Shown one piece after another: positions 36,867 through 48,500 of a stretch of 64,000 nucleotides of DNA. The DNA is taken from NCBI RefSeq assembly GCF_000247815.1, contig NC_021678.1:25497036-25561035 (forward strand), given 5' to 3'. Both the position numbers and the translations under genes were made by a program. Each line of letters begins with the position of its first letter. Positions within the stretch are counted from its first letter, which is position 1. A model generated the notes under the pieces. The model had not been told where the DNA came from, did no database searches, and saw nothing but the letters and a program-made list of their open reading frames with translations. The DNA is from Ficedula albicollis. Its lineage: Eukaryota; Chordata; Aves; Passeriformes; Muscicapidae.

Positions 36867-38680
36867 GGTCTCTAGTGACAGGCTCTAGTAAAAGGCTCTA
36901 GTGAAAGGTTCTAGTGACAGGCTCTAGTGAAAGGCTCTAGTGACAGGCTCTAGTAAAAGGCTCTAGTGAAAGGTTCTAGTGACAGGCTCTAGTGAAAGGC
37001 TCTAGTGACAGGCTCTAGTAAAAGGCTCTAGTGAAAGGTTCTAGTGACAGGCTCTAGTGAAAGGCTCTAGTGACAGGCTCTAGTAAAAGGCTCTAGTGAA
37101 AGGTTCTAGTGACAGGCTCTAGTGAAAGGCTCTAGTGACAGGCTCTAGTAAAAGGCTCTAGTGAAAGGTTCTAGTGACAGGCTCTAGTGAAAGGCTCTAG
37201 TGACAGGCTCTAGTAAAAGGCTCTAGTGAAAGGTTCTAGTGACAGGCTCTAGTGAAAGGCTCTAGTGACAGGCTCTAGTAAAAGGCTCTAGTGAAAGGTT
37301 CTAGTGACAGGCTCTAGTGAAAGGCTCTAGTGACAGGCTCTAGTAAAAGGCTCTAGTGAAAGGTTCTAGTGACAGGCTCTAGTGAAAGGCTCTAGTGACA
37401 GGCTCTAGTAAAAGGCTCTAGTGAAAGGTTCTAGTGACAGGCTCTAGTGAAAGGCTCTAGTGACAGGCTCTAGTAAAAGGCTCTAGTGAAAGGTTCTAGT
37501 GACAGGCTCTAGTGAAAGGCTCTAGTGACAGGCTCTAGTAAAAGGCTCTAGTGAAAGGTTCTAGTGACAGGCTCTAGTGAAAGGCTCTAGTGACAGGCTC
37601 TAGTAAAAGGCTCTAGTGAAAGGTTCTAGTGACAGGCTCTAGTGAAAGGCTCTAGTGACAGGCTCTAGTAAAAGGCTCTAGTGAAAGGTTCTAGTGACAG
37701 GCTCTAGTGAAAGGCTCTAGTGACAGGCTCTAGTAAAAGGCTCTAGTGAAAGGTTCTAGTGACAGGCTCTAGTGAAAGGCTCTAGTGACAGGCTCTAGTA
37801 AAAGGCTCTAGTGAAAGGTTCTAGTGACAGGCTCTAGTGAAAGGCTCTAGTGACAGGCTCTAGTAAAAGGCTCTAGTGAAAGGTTCTAGTGACAGGCTCT
37901 AGTGAAAGGCTCTAGTGACAGGCTCTAGTAAAAGGCTCTAGTGAAAGGTTCTAGTGACAGGCTCTAGTGAAAGGCTCTAGTGACAGGCTCTAGTAAAAGG
38001 CTCTAGTGAAAGGTTCTAGTGACAGGCTCTAGTGAAAGGCTCTAGTGACAGGCTCTAGTAAAAGGCTCTAGTGAAAGGTTCTAGTGACAGGCTCTAGTGA
38101 AAGGCTCTAGTGACAGGCTCTAGTAAAAGGCTCTAGTGAAAGGTTCTAGTGACAGGCTCTAGTGAAAGGCTCTAGTGACAGGCTCTAGTAAAAGGCTCTA
38201 GTGAAAGGTTCTAGTGACAGGCTCTAGTGAAAGGCTCTAGTGACAGGCTCTAGTAAAAGGCTCTAGTGAAAGGTTCTAGTGACAGGCTCTAGTGAAAGGC
38301 TCTAGTGACAGGCTCTAGTAAAAGGCTCTAGTGAAAGGTTCTAGTGACAGGCTCTAGTGAAAGGCTCTAGTGACAGGCTCTAGTAAAAGGCTCTAGTGAA
38401 AGGTTCTAGTGACAGGCTCTAGTGAAAGGCTCTAGTGACAGGCTCTAGTAAAAGGCTCTAGTGAAAGGTTCTAGTGACAGGCTCTAGTGAAAGGCTCTAG
38501 TGACAGGCTCTAGTAAAAGGCTCTAGTGAAAGGTTCTAGTGACAGGCTCTAGTGAAAGGCTCTAGTGACAGGCTCTAGTAAAAGGCTCTAGTGAAAGGTT
38601 CTAGTGACAGGCTCTAGTGAAAGGCTCTAGTGACAGGCTCTAGTAAAAGCTCTAGTGAAAGGCTCTAGTAAAAGGCTCTC
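36867..38680. repeat. 13-bp minisatellite with 65-bp higher-order units (27 identical units)
   Basis: The monomers are 13 bp: A 'ggctctagtaaaa', B 'ggctctagtgaaa', C 'ggttctagtgaca' and D 'ggctctagtgaca'. They recur in the fixed order A-B-C-B-D, giving a 65-bp higher-order unit. From 36881 to 38635 there are exactly 27 such units (1,755 bp) with no difference that I can find. The left edge (36867-36880) is a degenerate monomer. The right edge (38636-38680) is irregular, with A, a 12-bp shortened B, A, and a partial unit. Every monomer contains CTAG, so the array has a TAG stop in all plus frames and no coding potential. The unit hierarchy shows that monomers diverged first and the five-monomer block was later amplified as one piece. 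Confidence 0.99.
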
Positions 38681-40677
38681 TGGGCTCTTGCTGGCACAGC
38701 TGACCTGATCCTGCTGAGAAAGGGACAGACATCAAGTCCTGTGGAACTCCATCATATCCTCCCTGTGGAGTCCCAAGGAGCCTGGCCAGGGTCAGGGCTG
38801 GATGTGCCAGCAGAAGACAACTCTATCCAGTGCTCTATGGCCAGGCCAGGAAAATTATTCCTGGCAGGCACTGCTTGAAAATGAAACTCTGGCCCTTTTC
38901 AGCAAGCTTTGATTGGAGAGGCAGGCTTAATTGTCAGAAATACCTTTTCCTGCTGTTTGATGGTCAGTCTTTGCATTCCTACTGCTTCTACTAGAAAGCT
39001 GAACTCCTGCTGCATGATTAAAAAATGATAAAGTGATTAAAAATTTCAATTTAAATTTTTTCTTGAGAGAGATGATTATGAAATGCGCAAATAGTGTTTA
39101 CATTTCTGTTAAGAGAAAAATAACCACTTGAATGCTTTTTATTTTCATTTCAAATAAAGTATTCTGAGTGATATTTTAAAAACCACCAACAATAAAAAGT
39201 CAAAACAGAAGAAAAATTCACTATTGTGTATGCAAAATTTTCTTATGTTCTCATAGCAAACCTGTTGAAGAAATTCAGAGAGGTTTTCCATAAAAAGTGT
39301 CTCAAAGACCCATGGAGCACCCTGCAAAGAGGTTTCACATTGAAGCTAGCAAAGTGAATAAGTGAAGCAGAAGAGTCACCTACACTTGCAGTCTTTCTTT
39401 GCATAAAAACCTTTCTTTCCAGTTCCACAGTCAACAACCACTTGACACCATTTGACATATCTGGAGAGTGCCCAGTACAGTAGCATTCTGAAAATTCCCT
39501 CAATATTATTCAAAATACCATTGAGGATAAGTGAATTTTGGTTCATGGGTCTCTTGGAAGCTGGATTTGCCATCTGGCCCATGGATGATTTCATGAGGAG
39601 GTACACTGGCTCAGATGAGTCACACAGGGCCTTGCAGCTCTATCTGGGTCAAATTTGGCCATTACAACAGAGAAAGAGAGGGGGAGAGAGAGACCACATC
39701 CCTGAGTCTTTGCTTCTTTCTCTCTGGTGTGATATGGAAAGAAAAATATGGTTTGTGCTGCTCAAAGAAGTCAGTGAGAAAGGATTTGCTCTCTAAGATT
39801 TTTTTTAAGGGATTTTCTCTCTACCTAAGTATATTTTCCCGGATGCCTCAATAGTACTTGAGAAAGAAACCCCAAAACCAGAACAGCCCTGCTGCACTGA
39901 TGGCATTTCAGCTCACCTGTCTTTACTCCACACAAGCACTGGGTAAGGAGATATTGTCACAGCAGTCCTGGGTGCTGCCCTTTGGGTGGCCAGCAAGGGA
40001 CACCCAGCCCTGGCACGTGGTGTCACTCTATGTCACTGCCTCTCACAAACTGCTTCTCCTTCACTCTGCTGAACTGACCACACAGGGCTGGGACTCTCAT
40101 CCTGACCTCACAGCCTTGGCTCAGGATTAAATGGCTTTCTGAATATCTAGTCCATGGAGAGGTGACAGCAATGAAGAGCTCACAGATGACAACGTTAATC
40201 ACAGTAGCATCTTGTCTGCAAGTAACCTCTGAAATTCATGTGCTTTAACCCACCAAACCTATGGAACAATTAAACTCAGGTGGACCTTTGATTAAAAATA
40301 ACAGTTAGGAACATTTACAAATTCAAAGGGAATATGTTACATTTTTACAGCATAGGTGGCAGAATTACAGATTGTTTTATGAATCCAGCAGGAAAAATTT
40401 AATTAAGATCAATTTAATTAATTGCTGCAGACTCAAATTAGTATTCTGTTAGTGCCAGGGCTTTTAGTTTCTCCTCTCTCATTTTTTTTTCAAAACTGTG
40501 GAGCTTTCCCTCAAATGCTTAATATATTCCTGGGCATTACTGTTAAATTTAAACATTAAAAAAAGAGAATAGTTAGGTAACAACTGCCAAGGAATATTAA
40601 ACTTTTTATTTTCTCAGTTACTGTAGATCATTTTCGCTCCCCTCCTTCATTTTGGTATTTTTGCCTTGTGCACCATT
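38681..40677. other. Unique non-coding sequence, no gene seen
   Basis: No supported exon. Overlapping plus frames at 39452-39854 and minus frames at 39145-39606 lack coding signals. Confidence 0.45.
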
Positions 40678-40925
40678 TGTCATGGTTCCCTGACAACAGC
40701 AGGTGGGATACAACCCTCTCATTCCTTTAGGGCATCAAGAGCCAGTAGGCACCGAACCCACTCTCTGAACCTGGCAGACTTGTTTCTGCTGAGAACCATT
40801 TCCTGACAAAGTATCTTATCTGCTCATAAAAAAAGTATCTTTTATAACTGGAATAAAAATGAATCGTGCTGATCCTTTCCCACCTTCTGTGGAGGATCAC
40901 GAACAGACCCTGCTCACTCAGGTCA
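40678..40925 (+). mobile_element. Possible solo LTR or LTR fragment (weak)
   Basis: The segment opens with 'tgtcatggttccctgacaac', a TGTCATGG start seen in some avian LTR families, and contains a TATA-like 'tttataactggaataaaaat' at about 40841-40860 with an AATAAA-type hexamer. I could not find a clear CA end with a matching target-site duplication. It could equally be unique sequence with a chance resemblance. Confidence 0.25.
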
Positions 40926-41869
40926 CAGTGCTTGTCTCTTTAGGGTGGAGCACAGGAGATATACTTTAATTTTGTGATAGGTGTCACAGTCCAAGTTAAA
41001 TAAATCAATGGGTTTCAAAGGCTTCAAAAACATCTCTATGTAAATAGCCTTCAGCTATTTACGTCTATGCCATTGGTAGACATATGTCTATCACTGCAGT
41101 TCCCAAACTGATTTTGTCTGCTGTCCAAGCCAACACAGGAGAGGGGTGGGATGTTGAAAGGGATCAGAGAAATGTGTGCCATCCTCATACTTCTGTGTCA
41201 TGGCAGGAGAGAGAATGATATGTAAGCACAACAGAATCCTAAATATCCTGTGCACATCTTCTGGAGGGCAAAAACCCACTTCCTCCTGAACTGAGGAAGA
41301 TCTAGGATGAATTTATGCAACTCTGGTACCCACAACAGGATATTACTGCTTAATCAACAATGATTATTCTAAAAATCCTCAGCTGAGAGATATCTAGTTT
41401 CCATGAGCAGGTCCCTGCTCCCTTCTCCTCCATGTTCTAGAGGAGACATATATCTAGAGGACACATAAATCATCTTCCTTTCTCACCCCCCTCAACTTCC
41501 TGCACCCAGAAACCAGGGCAAGGAATGGCAGCCTCTTCCCAGCACCATCATTTACCATCACATATGTTTATCATCACAACACCATCAAATACCCTGTATT
41601 TACTGCCATTGCTTCAAGGCAAAGCAGGCAAACCAAAAGAAAGCTTTGTGCAAGAGACAGATATGCCAAGAGAAGATGACATGCTCAGACATGCTCATTC
41701 CCCTTTTACTCCTAAAGCAAAAGAATATACCTAGTGTGTGATACCAAGTGATCACATCTGGCACTTATTCAATGTAGCATCACAGGACAGAAAAAGAAGA
41801 TACAGCATGTCTCCAGCCCTTTTAAATCACCTGTACGTATAAATGCTCTTATACACATAATATATGGTA
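40926..41869. other. Mostly unique sequence with one protein-like open segment
   Basis: The plus frame 41525-41734 ends in a polar stretch (about 41627-41731, residues such as KESFVQETD and MPREDD) before a TAG stop. It starts at an ATG, but no conserved motif is recognised. The rest shows no feature. Confidence 0.35.
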
Positions 41870-42051
41870 TATAGTATATAATATTTGGTATAGAATACTT
41901 GCTATATTGTATAAAGTACATAATATATATTTAACTTATTCAATGAACTGCACCTTGGAATATAGTATATAATATTTGGTATAGAATACTTGCTATATTG
42001 TATAAAGTACATAATATATATTTAACTTATTCAATGAACTTCACCTTGAAA
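41870..42051. repeat. 91-bp AT-rich tandem duplication, two copies
   Basis: Copies 41870-41960 and 41961-42051 begin 'tatagtatataatatttggt' and end near 'gaactgcaccttggaa' (copy 1) or 'gaacttcaccttgaaa' (copy 2). The sequence is over 75 percent A+T by eye and contains many TA dinucleotides. Confidence 0.95.
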
Positions 42052-42062
42052 AGATTTCTCAG

Positions 42063-42275
42063 CACTTGAACAGCTTGGATCTGGCCCAGGGCCAGGGGTC
42101 CTTCACATCTGGAAAAGATGAGAGCTGTTTTAGTTCTTCTGAAAATGACTTTCCACCAAATGACCACATCACAAACCCTCCTGACAGGGTACCAAACTCA
42201 CCGCATGAAAAGGATGCAGATTACTGGAAAATGCTACCAAAGGAGTTCCACCCAGCCCCTTCACTGAATAAGTAA
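42063..42275 (+). CDS. Candidate terminal-exon-like open segment, unknown product (weak)
   Basis: Directly after an AG acceptor-like 'aagatttctcag' the sequence is open for 70 codons to a TAA stop at 42273-42275. The peptide is hydrophilic and rich in Ser, Asp, Pro and Asn, with a pair of tryptophan-tyrosine residues near the C-terminus (DADYWKMLPKEF). I do not recognise it. Purine-rich DNA often gives such peptides by chance, and the acceptor has only a short pyrimidine tract. It lies about 700 bp upstream of another protein-like frame at 42963, also on plus. Confidence 0.15.
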   Translation, partial: HLNSLDLAQGQGSFTSGKDESCFSSSENDFPPNDHITNPPDRVPNSPHEKDADYWKMLPKEFHPAPSLNK

Positions 42276-42867
42276 TGGTCACTGGAATTGCAAGGGGTTT
42301 TTCCAAAAAACAGACTATGTGACTGAAACCCCTTGGGCATGTCCTCTTTTGTACCCCACTGTGTTGCTGACATCGACAGGAAAAAGTGTTTTTCTAATCA
42401 GCATGCAAGGCAGGTGAGCTGTGGTGGAAAGATGATTGCTTGCAGCCCCCCCACAAATCCCCAGTATCAACAGTGTTAAAATAATACAAACATCATTAGT
42501 GACAAAGACAGATTCATTGCCTCCAGCCAGACTATGCTTGTTAAAGGAGTTCTGTACAGCTCCATAACTGGATATGAATTCTAATAAAGTTTGTTTAAAA
42601 ATGTGAGGGTATTCCAAAAGCAAATGTGCAAAACAGGCAATTCTGATTTTAACAAATCTACTCCTTGTAACTCCTCAGAGACCTGTGGGTTTGATGAGAA
42701 AGGCCCTTTCCCCCCTTTTTTTGAAAATCTCTTACAAAGAATTCAGAAAATAGGATCTTCCTTATTCCCACTCCCAAACATTTTGGGTCTACTTAAAGCA
42801 AGCATTTATTTACATGTGCACATACTGTGAAGGTGCCCAGATATGCAGCAACAGAAACCTGTGTAGA
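42276..42867. other. Unique non-coding sequence, no gene seen
   Basis: Opposed short frames at 42315-42623 (minus) and 42591-42830 (plus) show no recognisable motif. Confidence 0.45.
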
Positions 42868-43393
42868 AAACTTATTCACAATAATGAGGCATAACCATGC
42901 TCTAATCCCAGAGGGAGAAGATTGCCTGACTTCCTTCACCAGAAGGTCATGTTCACTCTGAGATGATGCTGTTGGAGCTCCCATCAGTGCTAGATTTTAT
43001 TGAAAAGAAACAGAGTGAATCTGAACTGACAGATATCCTGGGAACTCTTCCAGGATGTACCTCTGGAAAAGTAGGGCCATTTAGTTTGTATTACCCCTCA
43101 GATGCAGAAGGAATGAGCATAAATAGCAATAAACTTATTCACAATAATGAGGCATAACCATGCTCTAATCCCAGAGGGAGAAGATTGCCTGACTTCCTTC
43201 ACCAGAAGGTCATGTTCACTCTGAGATGATGCTGTTGGAGCTCCCATCAGTGCTAGATTTTATTGAAAAGAAACAGAGTGAATCTGAACTGACAGATATC
43301 CTGGGAACTCTTCCAGGATGTACCTCTGGAAAAGTAGGGCCATTTAGTTTGTATTACCCCTCAGATGCAGAAGGAATGAGCACAAATAGCAAT
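42868..43393. repeat. 263-bp tandem duplication, two copies
   Basis: Copy 1 is 42868-43130 and copy 2 is 43131-43393, starting 'aaacttattcacaataatga' and ending 'gaatgagcataaatagcaat' (copy 1) or 'gaatgagcacaaatagcaat' (copy 2). That single substitution is the only difference I can see. Each copy contains the same 50-odd-codon open segment starting with two ATG codons. Confidence 0.97.
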
Positions 43394-43675
43394 TATGAAA
43401 GGAAAAATGAAAAAAAAAAAAAAAAGGGCAAGGACACAACAATGCCAAGCTCAAAGAAAAAAGAAGAGATATTCACACAGCAATTTAGCAATGAACAGCC
43501 AAGTGGATACTTCACCATGGCACGTCAGGTGTGGCTTGCAGGAGCTGCAGTTTGGAAGGACAAAGCAAAAACTCTCACACCTCAGTGCCACCCACACTCT
43601 GCCCAAGCTCAGGGCAGTCCTACCATTGCCAGGGTGATAGTGGGGAGCACAGGACAGGGCAGATCCACAGCTTAG
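43226..43675 (+). CDS. Candidate open reading frame, unknown product (weak)
   Basis: This 149-codon frame starts at the ATG-ATG pair within copy 2 of the 263-bp duplication. It runs through a lysine-rich stretch coded by an A-run at 43410-43426 and ends in low-complexity sequence. The first about 52 residues, repeated from 42963, contain balanced acidic and hydrophobic residues (LPSVLDFIEKK, SELTDILGTLP). The later part (residues about 75-95) is hydrophilic. A donor-like 'cag|gtgtgg' is at about 43528. No family recognised. It may be a chance frame or a remnant of a fast-evolving gene. Confidence 0.15.
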   Translation: MMLLELPSVLDFIEKKQSESELTDILGTLPGCTSGKVGPFSLYYPSDAEGMSTNSNYERKNEKKKKKGKDTTMPSSKKKEEIFTQQFSNEQPSGYFTMARQVWLAGAAVWKDKAKTLTPQCHPHSAQAQGSPTIARVIVGSTGQGRSTA

Positions 43676-44457
43676 CAGAGTAAACCTGGGCACTTGAGCA
43701 GCTTCTGAGGGCACAGGAGGTTAAAGCTCATCTTAAGGGCTTTCCATATGGGAGAACAGGTACAGCCTTTGAGCTTGGACCAAGCACAGTGAATAGCAAA
43801 TGCACAGTCACATCACTAAATAAGAAACATAGTAAATGAACTCCTACATCTTTCTTTATACTATTTTGGAGAGTGTAATTTAAAGAGAGAAAGATGCATT
43901 GCTGCTATTTTGATTTTTTGTCAAAAGGGGTGTGTTTCAGACTTCAGAGGTGCTACAGAAGCAATTACAGTGGCAAATAAAACTATTATTAAAACCCTGA
44001 CGTTTTTAACTGCTATTTGCGTGTAATCACTCTTAAATAAATGAAGGAAAAGTAAATGTTAGGAGGATAATTTGCTGTTAATCAAGACTAATAAAGTGAG
44101 CAGCTTAATTTCCTTTCCAGACTTGTCTGATTTTAATCTCTCTGAAGTTTGACAGCAGGAGAAAGCAAAAAACAAAGTTATGCTGTGATGGTGTCGTGTG
44201 GTAAGAAATTCTGGAGTCTCACTACTGTGGGTCTTTTTTCTTTTTCTCTCCCTTACCTTTTCCCAGCTCTAATGCACCTGATCTGTTTAGGTGTGCATTT
44301 TTACATACTAGGATTGGTAGTAATATAATGCTGAAGACTCTGAAATCCTGGATACTTCACCTTTATCTTAAAAACTACAATTTCTTTCCAGAAACTGGAC
44401 CCTTCTCCAAGAAAAAGGAGATATTTTGAAGACAGATGCAGAGTCTCACTGGTTTTG
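43676..44457. other. Unique non-coding sequence, no gene seen
   Basis: AT-rich unique DNA. No supported exon or element. Confidence 0.5.
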
Positions 44458-44691
44458 ATGCTCCCTACTTTTAACCACCTAGATTGAAGGCTCACTTAAC
44501 AGTGGGACCATAGTGCATTTATAGATCTGTAGAATAGGAAAATAGATTGAAGGCTCACTTAACAGTGGGACCATAATGTATTTATAGATCTGTAGAATAG
44601 GAAAAGTGCTCCCTACTTTTAACCACCTAGATTGAAGGCTCACTTAACAGTGGGACCATAGTGCATTTATAGATCTGTAGAATAGGAAAAT
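44458..44691. repeat. Compound tandem repeat: three 62-bp cores, two with a 23-bp leader
   Basis: The core starting 'agattgaaggctcacttaac' and ending 'tctgtagaataggaaaa' occurs at 44481, 44543 and 44629. The first and third cores are preceded by the leader 'tgctccctacttttaaccac', and the middle core is not. The first and third also share 'ccatagtgcatt' where the middle has 'ccataatgtatt'. The outer copies therefore belong together and the middle one is the variant. Confidence 0.95.
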
Positions 44692-47600
44692 GAAATCAAC
44701 CTCTTTTTCATAACCTAATTTTAATTGATTTTTCTTCTTGGGAGCCCGTATTGGGATCTGAGTAGAAATCTTATTCCAAGGTTACAACATTTGCATCTGA
44801 CATAAAAAAGTAGAAGTGGCCACTTGGCTCAATCCTGTTGAGTCCCTGTAATGATATCCCTGTGTACAGCAGTGATGAAGGTGCATGACTCTGTGTAACC
44901 ACACACAAAACATTAATGAACAGGTCCTTGTTATTCAGTTCTTCATTGTGCATCTAATAATTTCTGAATGGAAAAGACAATTCAATTTACTCCAATCACA
45001 ACACACTGTTGCTGGTAAAATTGAATATAGCTTCACCAATGATAAGAGAACTGCCAGTAAATTTATACTGGATGTAAGCAAGAGTGGGGGAAACTTCTAC
45101 GAATGCTGCACAGTATTTTAAACAAACAAAGTTTGATTTTGATAATGACTCTACTCTCAAAGCACCTCATTCTTTTAATTTATCCTGTTACTAGCCCGTT
45201 CAGGAGGAATGATGCTGGCAATAAAATAGAAATCATGAACATCAGATGTTCTGTGAGAGCCCTATCATTTACCATCCCCACACCTCTGCATGCTCTTTGC
45301 AGCCAGGGCTGGGCTGGGCTCCCTCACCTCAGGCCATATAAATGAGAATTTTTGACTGTTTTGGGCGGGAATCCCCATCAGCCCTGTGCAGAATAGTTGA
45401 TAGATCTCACAACTCCAGTTCCACCTGTGTTGCATACCACAGGCCAGAGACAGTCAGGTCTGGTATCCAAACCCTACCTTTCACCTCCATCTGCTCTTTT
45501 TGGCACTTGTTCCACACTGTCCTAAGTATTCATCCTCACAGGCCTGGCCATGAACTTTCCCATGGCTCTGTAGTTCTCCTATCCTCACCTCCTACTTTTC
45601 ACCTACCTTTTGCAGCCTTTGGTGTCTCAGGGGCTTCCAGAATACTGTCATATATGTCAGGGCTTGTTCCAGGGCCAGATACAACAGTGCTGCTGACAGG
45701 TTAAAGAAGGGGAGGAAGGGCTGTGCTGTGACATGACAGCTCTGTCCTTATCCCATCCCACAGAGCAGTGCAAGGACAGTGAACAGGATGAAAGGTGAGG
45801 GGATGTTTCTCTTAGATTCCTGTGTAAATCTGTTTTATGTCACCTCTTCTTTCAGAATTGGGATGGACAGAAAATGAAGCAGAGGGTGGAAGATCAGTAT
45901 GTGGGAACTCTACCTAAATCTACCTCTACATGAAGCCTAAGCACAAGGCTCTTCATCAGCTTCTCCATTTTAATTTCCAGCTTTCCATGAATACATTCAC
46001 CAAATAAATTTATGAGAGGGAATAAATAAGTTTTAAATCCCTGCTACTGAATACTTCCAGGAAAAGATTTCATATTCATCCTTTTCTAACCAGACATTTG
46101 ATGTGGCTCCAGTTGGAACACGCACACTGTAACTGTTGCACCAGGGTCTGGCTTGCAGTAGCGTGATATTTGCAATGGTTGGCTTGGACTCCATCTGGAG
46201 GTGGTGAATTATTCATAGAAATCAAATGGGAGACACTTGTAAATACAAAAAAAAGACATCTCCTTCTTTGAAATAGACAGAGTTTTTTTTAAAGAGAACT
46301 TAATTTTAGAGTAATAAGGCACCCAGTGCTCATGTGTGGTTTAGCCCTCACTTTTCCCCAGTATCTCTCCACTAATTGTGGACAGTAACCTGGGAAGAAC
46401 AGGAGAAAAATTTGAAAACATACACTATGCTGTGACAGGCTTTCTCTGCATTGTCCTTTGCTAAATCTGGCATACCTCAGGAAGGAATTTAATCTGTACA
46501 ATAATTGAAATCACTTCTAGTCTAAGAAATAGAAAATGTAATCGCCTTTTATTTTTTTTTTTTTTTACTATTATCTCTCCTTGTTTTCTGGATTCTTATT
46601 TGGAAACTTCAATGGAAAACATTTGCCTTAATTTAAAAAAACAAACACATAAGCTCCAAGTACTACTCTTTGGTTCAGACTGTTTTTGGAGTTACATATG
46701 TTAATTGATTGCAGGGTTTGGTTCTTTTAAAAAAATTCTTTGGCAATCTTGGATCAACGAAGAGTTTTGATTAAATTAAGATTTGAGAAAAGTAAGAAAA
46801 GCATAGAGAGGGGAAACTAGAGTGCAAAATAAATGTCTAAGTGATAAAGCTGTGATATCACTATACAAGGTGGATGTTAGGGATTTGCCAAAGACAGAAA
46901 ACTGGGCCAGCAGCATTGAACTGTACAGTCTTACTGAAAAAGAGTCTTGGTGCCATTCAGGTGATGCTGGCTTATAAAATCTCTACACTGGAACAGTTTT
47001 TCAGAATGTGATTCCTCTTGTATCTCAGTTTGATCATCTCCTTTACCCTATTTCTCAAATTATTGGAGGTTACTAATTTTTTTTCAGCAGCACCCTCCAG
47101 GACTGGTAACTTATTAGAAATTACCAACCTTGAGAGATGCAAAGACTTCTGTACAAGCATGTAGTGAGCTTCCCAGCCCAGCAGTCGTTCAAGGAGGCCA
47201 TTAAAAAACAATGAAAGGTGACAACTCTTCAAGAAATTCAGCCTTCTTTCTGATTTTTATAGCCATAGTACCTATTATTCAAATCTTATCATCTTTATCA
47301 AAGTTAAACTTTCAGGTATTACTCCAGTTTTGAAGCTAAATCTAACTTTTATGACAAAGCTTTGCCAGATGATTCAGAGAGAGGCTCAGCTAAGCCAATG
47401 TACATATACTTGGAAAAATATCATAACTAAAGTGTCAAACTCCACTCCTTTGTGTGCATGTATTATATCCTCTCTGGCCTAGATAGGCTGTGGACAGTAC
47501 ACAGAACATCTAATAACATCTCATGTCTAAACAGGCTTTTATCTTGCTATCTCTCCTCTTTCCTTCATCACTATATTTCTAGTGAATGCAGCTTCAACTT

Positions 47601-48342
47601 GTGCAAGCAGGGACAGTAATATTGGCATTCAAACCTGACGTGAATTTCTAAGTTTGGCACAACCATTATGACCTTCTGAAAATTCATCAATTCTTATATA
47701 GGTGGAGTGCAAGAACAAGGGATGGCTCTTAGCTCAGGCTAAGAGCACCTCCAGGAAAATGCTCTGTAGCTGCAAAGGGAAACTTGAAGTGCTTGTGAAA
47801 CAAAACTAGTAGTAATTACATACTTTAAAATTGTTCTTTGACCTTTTATTTTGTTCCTGTAAGTTCTTGTCTCTCTGGGTACTCCGCTGGGGCTGCAAAA
47901 CAGTATTAATGTAGAAATAATCAGTCACTGTAGTTATTATTTTAATTATTGCAGAGGGAGAGATCCCTTCATTTAATCCTATTGCAAATAACGTTGGCCT
48001 TCAGATTCTCATGTTGACTGCAAAGGGAAAGGACCTTTATCAGCTTTTTCTGGGGAAAGCAATGAGAAATGTCCCAAGCTTTTCAACAAACGTCCTGGGA
48101 GCTGTCCAGGAATGTAGGACTTGAGTCATTACAGCTACTCAGCTTGCCTGGATTGGGACTCACATTTTTCCTAACTGGGGCTTGTTTAACAGACATTGAG
48201 GGCAGAGTGAAGGCTGCAGCTTTGCTCTCTGTCCTTCTGAAGCTGAATCACTGTGTAGCCAAGGATACACAAAGTAGACAATAAAGAGCAATAACCTCTG
48301 GGTACTGGAGGCAGTCTCAGTTTGTGGGGTACATTTCAGGTA
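44692..48342. other. Unique non-coding sequence, no gene seen
   Basis: About 3.6 kb of AT-rich DNA with frames at 44885-45704 (plus) and 46289-46501 and 46972-47232 (minus), none recognisable. T-run at about 46551-46566. Confidence 0.45.
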
Positions 48343-48500
48343 CTGCCGAGCTTGCAGCACCCTGGAAAACAAATATGATGTTTAAACATCAAGATTTGTG
48401 GGGTACAAAGTGAATTAATATTGCCGAGCTTGCAGCACCCTGGAAAACAAATACGATGTTTAAACATCGAGATTTGTGTGGTACAAAGTGAATAAATACG
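48343..48500. repeat. 79-bp tandem duplication, each copy holding a 16-bp perfect palindrome
   Basis: Copies 48343-48421 and 48422-48500 start 'tgccgagcttgcagcaccct'. Copy 1 contains the palindrome tgatgtttaaacatca (48376-48391) and copy 2 contains cgatgtttaaacatcg (48454-48469). The outermost base pair differs, T-A versus C-G, yet the dyad is perfect in both copies. A third, shorter similarity ('tttgtggggtacat') lies just upstream at about 48321. Confidence 0.96.

Noticed and set aside
36867..38680. Resemblance to a CRISPR array (regular short repeats)
   Set aside because: There are no unique spacers. Repeat units abut directly as 13-bp monomers, the genome is avian, and no cas genes are present.
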